A stretch of DNA of 63,372 nucleotides from CALOCV01 sp942491955 (GTDB taxonomy: Bacteria > Chlamydiota > Chlamydiia > Chlamydiales > CALOCV01): NCBI GenBank assembly GCA_942491955.1, contig CALOCV010000024.1:1-63372 (forward strand), read 5' to 3'. The notes under the pieces are model-generated. The model was not told the DNA's origin and did not search any database. It saw nothing but the letters and a program-made list of their open reading frames with translations. The position numbers and the translations under genes are program-made. This document shows positions 43,568-51,289 of the stretch, one piece after another (positions within the stretch are counted from its first letter, which is position 1; every line of letters starts with the position of its first letter).

Positions 43568-44059
43568 GTGTCAATAAATTTATATTTAGGAGATGCTTTT
43601 GGTTGGGAGAATGAGTCGACAGCCAAGGTCGCAATTTCAAGATTAAGGCAACAGTCTATTATTTCTACTAAAAAGTGCCCAAAAGCACAATTAATCAAAA
43701 ACGAATCACTTCGTTGGCAGCCAAATGTTTTAAAAATTTTTGGATATATACCTGGCATCAATGTTATTGCTGGAATCGTGGCAATTTGTTCTGCTAAAAA
43801 TGGAATAGAGTTGCGGCCTCACAATAAACAGTTTTGGATGTGTAGAGGTGTTGCAATGATATTCACGGGACCGCTTCTTGCTGTTGTGGATTTGGCTAAA
43901 TTCATCTTTGATTGCATCATCGTGGCAAAATATAAAAAGGAAAACAGTGAACTGATGGAGAAGTACAACACCTCTCACGAACACACTCCTGCGTATGGGC
44001 CAGGTCACCCAGTATTTTGTTGTACAGGAGAAGATGGAAAACCGAATTATTCTTCATAG
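43568..44059 (+). CDS. hypothetical protein with hydrophobic hairpin
   Basis: A 163-residue protein starting at a GTG (43568). Two hydrophobic stretches, IFGYIPGINVIAGIVAIC (about 58-76) and the later GVAMIFTGPLLAVVDLAKFI, are separated by a short polar turn. The rest is polar, with a Cys/Gly/Pro-rich end (GPGHPVFCCTGEDG). The bilobed hydrophobic pattern resembles chlamydial inclusion-membrane or related family proteins, though the loop is longer than usual. It is sandwiched between IS copies B and C. Confidence 0.55.
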   Translation: MSINLYLGDAFGWENESTAKVAISRLRQQSIISTKKCPKAQLIKNESLRWQPNVLKIFGYIPGINVIAGIVAICSAKNGIELRPHNKQFWMCRGVAMIFTGPLLAVVDLAKFIFDCIIVAKYKKENSELMEKYNTSHEHTPAYGPGHPVFCCTGEDGKPNYSS

Positions 44060-44134
44060 AGAAAAAACAGAGACTAATTTTTCTTGAAAATATATTTGTA
44101 ACGTCCTGTTTTCCTTCCTTCTCTTAGAACCTGT

Positions 44135-44593
44135 TTAAAATCTTTTTAAAAGAAGAACTACAAATGCTAAGACTACCATAGTTAAGCTAGTATTTAGCTT
44201 TCTTTCACAGTTTTTCCATAATCTTCTACACTTTTCAAGCCAGCTAAAAGAACGTTCCACAACCCATCTTTTGGGAATCACTTTAAAAGTATGCAATTCA
44301 TTTCTCTTGGCTATTTCTACTGGACAACCCAATATCTCTTGAATACCATCTGAAAATGGTTCTCCAGAGTATCCTCCATCAGCTAAAACGTTTTTTACTT
44401 CAGATAAAAAACTCTTCTTCAATGAACATGCTTCTAGCGCTCCTTTCCTATCTGTAATATTTGCTGTAGTTATATGAATTGCATGAGGTAATCCTTGGGT
44501 GTCTACAGCGATGTGTCGTTTTATCCCTGAAATTTTTTTTCCTGCATCATACCCTTTACTCTCAGCTGTATCGGTATTTTTAACGCTTTGCGC
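44135..44593 (-). pseudogene. IS5-type transposase, catalytic part split by an insertion (copy C)
   Basis: The 3' portion reads VLADGGYSGEPF, WVVERSFSWLEKCRRLWKNC and LAFVVLLLKRF as in copy B. The 5' continuation, with KRHIAVDTQGLPHAI, runs to the target duplication ATCAAT at 44594-44599 and resumes beyond the inserted element at 46306. The insertion separates the first catalytic aspartate from the rest. Confidence 0.8.
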
Positions 44594-44599
44594 ATCAAT

Positions 44600-46299
44600 C
44601 CGTCATTTGTCACCCGGAATTTTTAATTTTGATTTTCTAAGAAAATTTGCTAAATTCTTTGCTTATGGAATTAGCAACAACAAATATTGATCATTTAGGT
44701 CTTATCGCAGGAATGTGTGATGAAATTGGTCTCGTTGAACAGATTGACAGAGCTTGTGGAGACCAAGATCCAAATAAAAACCTATCCTTCGGGCAGTGTG
44801 TCAAATGCATGATTATGAATGGATTAGGTTTTGTTGGAAGAACATTATATCTATATTCAGAATATTTTGAAGATAAACCGCTAGAGCATCTTATCGGAGC
44901 AGATGTTTCCCCAGAACAAGTCGATAATAATGTGCTTGGAAGAACGCTCGACAAGCTGTTTTCTTTGGGTGTTACAGATCTTTTTAGTGCAATATCTCTT
45001 CAAGCCGTTAATATTCTAGGTATCAAAATCAAAAGCCTTCATCTTGACTCGACAAGTTTTCATGTTGACGGTGAGTATAACAGCGAGCTTGAACAAGATG
45101 ACCACAGAATTAAAATCACCAGAGGATATAGCAGGGATCATAGACCTGAGCTTAATCAAGTTGTTCTTCAGTTAATTACGTCTAATGAAGGAAACATTCC
45201 CTTGTTTATGCAGGCAGCTAGTGGAAATACTGCGGATAAAACAGCGTTTTCTGAAATTGTTGCAAAGCACATATCCAGCTTCCAATCTGCAGTAAAAAAC
45301 CGTTACATAGTTGGAGACAGTGCTCTTTATACTCCTTCTTCTATTCAAGCCTTAAAGGACTCCGACTCTTTATTTGTAACACGAGTTCCGAGTCAGCTTA
45401 GTAGAGAAAAGGAGATTGTACAGCAAGTTACCCCGGACAGAATGGATTGCTTATGCGAAGGCTATAAAGGTTGGGAAATCAATGAAAGCTATGGAGATCT
45501 GGAGCAACGGTGGATAGTGATTTTCAGTGAGGCAGCGTATCGCAGAGAGGTTAAGACTTTAAAAAAGAACTTTCGAAAAGGAAGTGAAAAGGAGCTGAAA
45601 GAGTTTGAGAAGCTTTGCAGAGAGGTTTTTTCCTGTCCAAAAGATGCTGAAACCAGTTACAAGAAAGCATTAAAAAAATATAAATACTTATCAATCAATG
45701 ATTTTGTGATTTCAGAAGTACGGAAACATCTAGTTTCTGGACGCCCTAAAAATGGACAGATTCCTCAAGTTGTAGGTTACCAAATTCAAGGGGTACCTTG
45801 CACAAGTTTGGCTACCTTGAAGGAGCTAGAGCAACGAAAGGGATTTTTCGTTTTAGCCACAAATGATATGGATAAAAAAGCTTTCCAATGTTGGAGGTTC
45901 TTCAAACATATAAATCTCAGCAAAGCGTTGAGCGGGGATTCCGATTTTTAAAGAGTCCTGACTTTCTTGTTTCTTCATTATTTTTGAAAAAACCAGAGCG
46001 GATAGAAGCTTTACTTATGGTTATGACGCTTTGCCTTTTAGTCTATGCAGCAGTAGAACACAGGGTTAGAACCCGACTTAAAGAAGAAGAGGAGTTTTTC
46101 CCGAATCAACTCAAAAAACCAGCCCAGAACCCAACCTCAAGGTGGATTTTCTTTTGTTTTTTAGGTTTACATGTAGTTTTTATAAATGGGAAAAAGCACT
46201 CAGTCACGAACCTTAAGGAACGACATCGGATAATCTTACACTGTCTGGGCCCCCCATATCAGCGATTGTATTATTCTGAAATGTGGTGACAAATGACGG
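44600..46299 (+). mobile_element. IS1634-type insertion sequence (1700 bp)
   Basis: Terminal inverted repeats CCGTCATTTGTCACC and GGTGACAAATGACGG are exact. A 6-bp duplication ATCAAT flanks it (44594-44599 and 46300-46305), and the uninterrupted site GCGCATCAATTATTATAA is visible (inverse) in copy B. So both ends and the target are defined from the sequence itself. It carries one transposase gene. Confidence 0.92.
44665..46289 (+). CDS. IS1634-family transposase (one frameshift)
   Basis: A DDE transposase of the IS4-like superfamily, about 541 residues. Visible features: LHLDSTSFHVDGEY (first catalytic Asp), YIVGDSALYTPSS (second Asp), and QQSVERGFRFLKSP (Y/Q-x-x-x-x-E motif with catalytic Glu) near the C-terminus. 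The frame breaks at TTT 45882-45884: one more T gives KAFPMLEVLQTYKSQQSVER and continues to 46289. A slip in sequencing is likely, though programmed frameshifting occurs in some IS. The start at 44665 (MELATTNIDHLGL) is the first plausible ATG. Confidence 0.85.
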
Positions 46300-46412
46300 A
46301 TCAATTATTATAAAACTGGTTTTCTCTTTCCGACCATTGTTTTGTCGGACCTCTCCAACCATTCTCAGCAATAAAAACTACCACAGAGCCCACAGAGAGC
46401 ACAGAGAGAGGG

Positions 46413-46607
46413 TTATATTTTCATTCGACGAATGCCTTCTACCAATCGTTTCACATTAAAATTGATCAGCAATCCTCGGGCACAAGTTCCATAGAGCTTT
46501 AAATAAGATAGTCGTTGTGCTTCGTGTATTAGAGCTATTCCATTCACAGATTTAATTTCTATAATTACCTGATCCTCTACAACTTCTTCAGACATTTCTG
46601 GATGCAC
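46413..46607 (-). pseudogene. C-terminal half of a GxxExxY protein, cassette copy C
   Basis: Third copy of the truncated frame in a 280-bp cassette at 46378-46657, with the same ends and peptide as copies A and B (IIEIKSVNGIAL, LLINFNVKRLVEG). It differs from copy A in the cassette by only about one base (CCTCGGGC for CCTCGAGC). Confidence 0.75.
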
Positions 46608-47018
46608 TAAACAATCTATATGTCCTCCCTCTGTGTTCTCTGTGGGCTCTGTGGTAGTTTATTTTCTAAAAACTCGTTCAAAACTGTTTTACGAATAAAA
46701 CGACAAAAAGCAAGGATGACCATATGTAAACTGGTTTTTCAAACATATGAAATGCCACAAATTACATCATATAAGTCGACCGCTCTAGGACGTGTTTTTT
46801 TTCTTGCAGATTCCAGAAGAGGTTTAATTTTGTTAAACTGTTCACGATCCATATCGCTAGGATAGCAATGGGGCATAAAATACCTACAATTGTCTTGGAA
46901 AATAATTGTTTATACAGGATTAGAAAGATTTTAAACAGGTTCTTAAAAGAGCGAAAACTCTTTTGTAGTCAAACTAATTCAAAAATATATTTATCCCCAT
47001 CTCATCATCCAATAAGGG

Positions 47019-47076
47019 TTGTGCCTTTGGCACAAATTGATGACGTTTTTGGGGAGAGACTGGACTCCCCCCAAAA
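47019..47076 (-). terminator. pair of hairpins after the murI operon
   Basis: TTGTGCC-TTT-GGCACAA (47019-47035) and TTTTGGGGAG...CTCCCC..AAAA (47047-47076) lie 57-114 nt beyond the stop of the last minus-strand gene. Neither is followed by a long U-run on that strand, so they are likely weak terminators or 3' stabilising hairpins. The G-rich one resembles the GC-rich repeats elsewhere. Confidence 0.4.
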
Positions 47077-47132
47077 CTAAAACCTCATCAACATGCGCAA
47101 AATCAAGCGCACGTTTGATGAATTGACGTCCT

Positions 47133-47681
47133 TTAGATAAAAAGAGGCGGAGATCGGGACATGTCCCATTCTTCACGAATGAGATCGGTAAAGGAGTTGG
47201 TTTCGGCATCAAGGAGATACTCTTTCCAGAATACGGGATGGTTTTGTCGGTCAAAAAAGATGACGCCATTCCAAGAATAGCCAAGGTTCTTGTTGTAGAT
47301 GGCGTGCCAGGCGAGGAAGATGCCGTGAGGGGAGTAGAGTTCGCAACGGTAGGGTTCTTTGTGTTGGTAGAAAACGTTTTCCCGTAATACGAGACGACCA
47401 TTGGGATCGCGTAGCCACGATTCTTCACGCATAGGGGTGCGAAGGCGATGTTCTCGCTCCCAGGCCCCCTCATCCATGGTGCGGAGGTGGCGGAAATCAA
47501 GCAATGCCGAATCATAAACGAGAGAATCAAAAACATGGGAAAAGTATTTTTCGATCAAAATGCGTTTTCGATAAGGGTCTGAGACGATGTGGTACGAGCG
47601 GGGAGGGCATTTTCCTTGGAGTGCTAGATTTTTCTTTTTTTCATGAGGTACTCCATTTATCCAAACGTAGTCATCATTCAC
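47133..47681 (-). CDS. hypothetical protein downstream of murI
   Basis: A soluble protein of about 182 residues with no recognised family. It is rich in Trp, Tyr and charged residues (DYVWINGVPHEKKKN, RTPMREESWLRDPNGRLVLR, YSWNGVIFFDRQNHPVFWKE), suggesting beta structure. No signal or membrane span. GTG at 47681, overlapping the murI TGA and six nt after GGAG, is a better start than the ATG at 47687. It is fourth in the pal-nlpD-murI run. Confidence 0.55.
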   Translation of the reverse strand: MNDDYVWINGVPHEKKKNLALQGKCPPRSYHIVSDPYRKRILIEKYFSHVFDSLVYDSALLDFRHLRTMDEGAWEREHRLRTPMREESWLRDPNGRLVLRENVFYQHKEPYRCELYSPHGIFLAWHAIYNKNLGYSWNGVIFFDRQNHPVFWKEYLLDAETNSFTDLIREEWDMSRSPPLFI

Positions 47682-48520
47682 GAACATCTCCAGTATTGTT
47701 TGTAGACGGTATTGAATTGTTTTTTGTCTCCAGAGGTTGCGAATTCAACAAGTGAAGGAGATGAAGGTTCGTGACGAAGAGAACAAAATGAAGCCGTTTG
47801 TGCATTAAGGAGATCTGCGGGATTGATGAAAGAAAAAGAGGGGCCAAAGAAGCGATCGAGTTCCGGGAGAATCAGAGGAAAATGGGTACAGGCGAGAATG
47901 ATGTGATAGCAAGAATGGGCGATGAGGCGTTCTTTTTCCTGCTGTAGATGGGAAAGGCCGTATTCGGTATTTCTTCCTTTTTCAATCCACGCGACAAGGG
48001 GAGAAAGAGGGGTTTCAAGGTGTCGAAGGGGAAAAGTACTATGGGACAATTTTTTTTGATATTCTCCGGAAGCAATGGTGAGATCAGTTCCCCAAAGACA
48101 ATAAGGCCTATTTTTTTGTCGATGGTGTTGGGCTGTGGCAATGGTGGCATCAACCATATGAATAAGGGGTATAGGGCATTGTTTTTGCCAATGGGAGGAG
48201 ATAAATAGGGAAGCCGTATGGCAGGCGACGACGATTTGCTTCACGCGACGAGAAAGGAGAAAATGGATCGAATGATCGATGCGATCGAGAAGGTCTTGAG
48301 GTTTTTTTGTCCCATAAGGATGAGCTATGGTGTCAGCAAAATAGAGATATTTTTCTCCGGGATATTTGGCGACTAAAGAAGATAAAACGGTGGTACCACC
48401 GATTCCTGAATCATAGAGACCGATAGCTCCATCACCTACATCATCAACGACTTGCCAAAGCGGCGTCTTGTGGAATGCGGAGTTTTTTTCCAACAATGAT
48501 TTTGTCGTTAGAGAGTCCAT
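47678..48520 (-). CDS. murI: glutamate racemase
   Basis: Makes D-glutamate for peptidoglycan stem peptides. The 280 residues show IGLYDSGIGGTTVLSS (catalytic Asp-Ser region), VVACHTASLF (first catalytic Cys) and IILACTHFPLILPEL (second Cys with following His). The first motif is usually Ala-Cys-Asn-Thr; here Asn is His. AAGGAGG four nt before the ATG at 48520 fixes the start even though it overlaps nlpD by 77 nt and leaves an additional 25-residue N-terminus. Chlamydiaceae lack MurI and rely on other enzymes, so its presence is informative. Confidence 0.9.
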   Translation of the reverse strand: MDSLTTKSLLEKNSAFHKTPLWQVVDDVGDGAIGLYDSGIGGTTVLSSLVAKYPGEKYLYFADTIAHPYGTKKPQDLLDRIDHSIHFLLSRRVKQIVVACHTASLFISSHWQKQCPIPLIHMVDATIATAQHHRQKNRPYCLWGTDLTIASGEYQKKLSHSTFPLRHLETPLSPLVAWIEKGRNTEYGLSHLQQEKERLIAHSCYHIILACTHFPLILPELDRFFGPSFSFINPADLLNAQTASFCSLRHEPSSPSLVEFATSGDKKQFNTVYKQYWRCS

Positions 48521-49091
48521 TCGCCTCCTTGATCGCTCGAACAGAGGTGTGGTAATTGTGGGCGATTTTATCTAAAGTATCTCCTGAAACCACCACATGC
48601 ACAAGGAGATTTGTCCCTTCTTCCGATTCGTCAAGAGAGCGGAGCAGCACTTGGAGAGATTCTTCGAGATGCCGATTTTTTTTCTCTTCATTGGCACATT
48701 TTTTTTCCAATCCCTCGATTTTTTTCTTATAGTTGCTAAGAGCTTTTTCTGTCTCTTTAGCAAAAGCTTCTAAGCGATGACGCTCTTCTCCCGTTTGTTT
48801 TTGCAAGTCGGAGATGTGCTCTTCCCATGTTTTCGTATGAGAACCTAGCGACTGTTTTACCTGCTCTTGACTCTCTCGTTGTTTTTGGCGCAATGTTTCG
48901 ATGATGCATTGCTGGTTGTCGACAAGCCGATGGAGTTGCTCGAGTTGCTGTTCTAAATTCTCGACGAGAATTTCCATCTGCAATAGGCGGTCAGGTAAGT
49001 CGGGCCCTACGTTATTGCGCCATTGCGCAGGGGCACAAACTCCCCCCACAGGAAGAGCAAGAAGCAAGAGTATAAAAAGAGCGTTCTTCAT
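48444..49091 (-). CDS. nlpD: exported coiled-coil LysM protein (NlpD-like)
   Basis: A 215-residue protein with a signal peptide (KNALFILLLLALPVGGVCA), a long coiled coil (about residues 30-155; MEILVENLEQQLEQLHRLVD) and a C-terminal LysM domain (VVSGDTLDKIAHNYHTSVRA...IIVGKKLRIPQ) that binds peptidoglycan. There is no M23 peptidase domain, unlike E. coli NlpD. The start overlaps the pal stop (ATGA). Pal followed by such a LysM protein is the chlamydial order. Likely an envelope-peptidoglycan tether acting in cell division. Confidence 0.85.
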   Translation of the reverse strand: MKNALFILLLLALPVGGVCAPAQWRNNVGPDLPDRLLQMEILVENLEQQLEQLHRLVDNQQCIIETLRQKQRESQEQVKQSLGSHTKTWEEHISDLQKQTGEERHRLEAFAKETEKALSNYKKKIEGLEKKCANEEKKNRHLEESLQVLLRSLDESEEGTNLLVHVVVSGDTLDKIAHNYHTSVRAIKEANGLSNDKIIVGKKLRIPQDAALASR

Positions 49092-49768
49092 CCGGTTGGG
49101 TTTTGGATTTTGAATTCTCCTCGTCGATTTTCTGCCCAAGCATCTTCGGTATGAGAGAGGTTGATGGGACGTTCTTTCCCGTGAGAGACGGTGTAGAGCT
49201 GGTCGGGATTGACACCTTCTTTAACAAGAAGATTTCGAATGGCATTGCTTCTTCTCGATCCTAAGGCGAGGTTATAGGCTTCTGGGCCTCGTTCGTCGCA
49301 ATGTCCTTCAATAAAGATGTGCACATTGGGATGTGCTGCAAGATATTCTGAGATACGTCGTATGGCAACGAGGTTTTCTCTTCCTTTAATGAGGCTGCTG
49401 TTATAAGGAAAGTGGATCGTTTGGAAAATATGGGCTTTTTCTTGGCCGGAGATGTTAGCAATTTCTCGATTCCCTTCGGTAGAAGAGCGTCGAGCCATCG
49501 ATGATTCTCTTTCATGAATTAGCGGTTGTGAGGGAGAGGGTGCATCATAGAGAGGGCTGTAGGGTTCATCGTAGTCTGTTTGGCAAATGAATTCACTTCG
49601 ATTGCGTACTTGTCGCGAATCGCCCTGTTTCCCTCCAATGGATCGCACACCTCTTGACATATACCGGCTAGCGGTCTTTGTATCCTCCCACATGTGATGG
49701 GAAGAACGGCGGCATCCTGTTAAAGAAAGAAAGGGGATCAACAAAAAGAAAATGAGAATCTGTTTCAT
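49088..49768 (-). CDS. pal: peptidoglycan-associated lipoprotein
   Basis: Anchors the outer membrane to peptidoglycan within the Tol-Pal system. The lipobox FLSLTGC ends the signal; the C-terminal OmpA-like domain carries IFIEGHCDERGPEAYNLALG, SRRSNAIRNLLVKEGV and SHGKERPINLSHTEDAWAEN, including the Asp and Arg that contact diaminopimelate. Length 226, with an N-terminal linker of about 90 residues. tolB, usually just before pal, is absent; brnQ is there instead. Confidence 0.93.
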   Translation of the reverse strand: MKQILIFFLLIPFLSLTGCRRSSHHMWEDTKTASRYMSRGVRSIGGKQGDSRQVRNRSEFICQTDYDEPYSPLYDAPSPSQPLIHERESSMARRSSTEGNREIANISGQEKAHIFQTIHFPYNSSLIKGRENLVAIRRISEYLAAHPNVHIFIEGHCDERGPEAYNLALGSRRSNAIRNLLVKEGVNPDQLYTVSHGKERPINLSHTEDAWAENRRGEFKIQNPTG

Positions 49769-49847
49769 AACAACTCCAAAGACGATTTAACGGATGCGAG
49801 TTTCGTTGCAAAACTCGCATCAGAGAGAGAATATAACACAATACGAA

Positions 49848-51032
49848 TCAACCGAGCAAGTAATGAAAGAACGAGAAGAAAAAGACTAGGGTTACAGGTA
49901 GTTTAACCTGTTCATAGCCATAAAATTTGTGCAACAAATTCATCAGCGATAATACAATTAGAGCTGGATAACAAATTTGCAATATAGGGAGAAGAATGCG
50001 GGAGATCCCATCGAAATGCAGGGTGGAAACAAAAAAAGTGACAAGCAAGACAATAATCAAGGAAATAGGATAGGAAAGCCGGTCGAAAGTAAGCTCTTTT
50101 TGTAAAAATTCAGCTGATACGGTTGTTAGCGCAATGGCTGTGGTCAAGCAAGCAAAAGAGATCGCTACCGACGCTAAAGTGCCTCCAATAGAGCCCAGCA
50201 TATGTAGAGCAACGGTGCCAAGCAGACCATCTTTTGCGACATCTGCTAGCAGCTCACTATGGACAGCGGCGAGGTAGCTAAAGCCGAAATAGGTCAACCC
50301 TAGAAGTGTGGCTCCGATAAGGCTCGACCGGATAGCAAGAGGGAGAAAAGAGAAGTCCTTCCCTTCTTGTTGGGTCTTGGGTACTTGTGTCCCCTGCAAA
50401 CAGGCGATGATAACAGAAGAGAAGAAGAAGGCTCCCATCAGATCCATGGTTTGGTATCCTTCTTGCAGTCCGTGAAAAAAAGCACTCCCCTTGGAGATGG
50501 TGGAAGGGGGGATGGTTCCACCCGTAACAAGTCCTTTGCAGATGATGATAGCAATGGTCCCAAGAAGAATGGGCGTTAAATAGTAGCCCAGCACGTCCAT
50601 TAATTTGTTTTTCCGGAAAGTTAAGAGGAAAATGATTCCACATGCAAGGGCGCTAAATACGGGAAGGTGGATGCTGGGAAGATAGTTTTGTAGTGTTGCG
50701 TAAGAGAGTGTGATGCAACGGGGGGTGGCTCCAAAGGGGCCGATCAAAGCAAGAATGGCGGAAGCGACGAGAAAACCGGGGATCTTTCCCGTCCTTTGGA
50801 AAAATGTGTGGTAATTCCCTTGGAAGAGCATCATCACAAAAAGGCCGAGAAAGGGGACGCAAATTCCTGTAATAAACAGGCCGATGAAGGCATAACCGTA
50901 ATAGCTTTGCGTTATTTGTCCAATGGCCAGGGGAAAGACCGAATTTCCTGCTCCAAAGAACATGGAAAACATGGCAAATCCTACAATGATGGCATTGGGG
51001 GATGATTTTGATGAAACGGCAACGGTACTCAT
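49848..51032 (-). CDS. brnQ: branched-chain amino acid transporter
   Basis: LIVCS-family sodium- or proton-coupled carrier for leucine, isoleucine and valine. The 394-residue protein has about 12 membrane spans beginning AIIVGFAMFSMFFGAGNSVF, the hallmark start of BrnQ (FAMFFGAGNLIFP). AGAGGAATT precedes the ATG at 51032, so the much longer upstream open frame is not used. A chlamydial brnQ is known. The leader 30-86 nt upstream can fold in two alternative ways (see 51061-51118), suggesting control of expression. Confidence 0.92.
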   Translation of the reverse strand: MSTVAVSSKSSPNAIIVGFAMFSMFFGAGNSVFPLAIGQITQSYYGYAFIGLFITGICVPFLGLFVMMLFQGNYHTFFQRTGKIPGFLVASAILALIGPFGATPRCITLSYATLQNYLPSIHLPVFSALACGIIFLLTFRKNKLMDVLGYYLTPILLGTIAIIICKGLVTGGTIPPSTISKGSAFFHGLQEGYQTMDLMGAFFFSSVIIACLQGTQVPKTQQEGKDFSFLPLAIRSSLIGATLLGLTYFGFSYLAAVHSELLADVAKDGLLGTVALHMLGSIGGTLASVAISFACLTTAIALTTVSAEFLQKELTFDRLSYPISLIIVLLVTFFVSTLHFDGISRILLPILQICYPALIVLSLMNLLHKFYGYEQVKLPVTLVFFFSFFHYLLG

Positions 51033-51060
51033 AATTCCTCTTTTTAGGGTGTGTATCACT

Positions 51061-51118
51061 GTAGATCGTCCTGCTTGTGTGCCCAGCAGGTGCCGATCTA
51101 CGTCACGCCTACTGGGCA
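51061..51118 (-). promoter_or_regulatory. brnQ leader with two mutually exclusive hairpins
   Basis: On the minus strand segment A TGCCCAGTAGG (51118-51108) pairs with B CCTGCTGGGCA (51090-51080), 11 bp with one G/U. Alternatively GTAGATCG (51101-51094) pairs with CGATCTAC (51068-51061), extended by CCTGC inside B with GCAGG (51074-51070). Both cannot form together. The second hairpin ends about 29 nt before the brnQ start. This is the layout of an attenuator or riboswitch expression platform; no known family was recognised. Confidence 0.45.
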
Positions 51119-51289
51119 AACAAGGGAATGAGGACGACGACGTTAAGAAGGGGTAAAAAAGAACAAGAAGAGACATGCTTGTGGAGGTGAGAGGGAAAGA
51201 AGTGATGGGGAGAAAGCATGTACATAGTTTGTGTAAAAAAAAAGTTAAAGATAGATTGTATACAAAGGGGTCATCTTTGTCAACAAATT

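Larger units (their letters stand above)
44127..46942 (-). mobile_element. IS5-type mosaic element, copy C, interrupted by an IS1634-type element
   Basis: Ends GAACCTGTTTAAAATCTTT and inverse, TTA duplications at 44124-44126 and 46943-46945. Without the 1706 bp of inserted DNA (IS plus one duplicated target) it is about 1110 bp, essentially copy B inverted: catalytic half (44135-44599 continuing 46306 on), cassette (46378-46657), then the 5' part to 46942. Because B and C share the same mosaic, the mosaic itself moved after it formed. Confidence 0.85.

Noticed and set aside
46620..47080. Short plus-strand frames beginning in the CACAGAG repeat and IS 5' region
   Set aside because: They translate repeat sequence and the antisense of the transposase fragment; no gene features.
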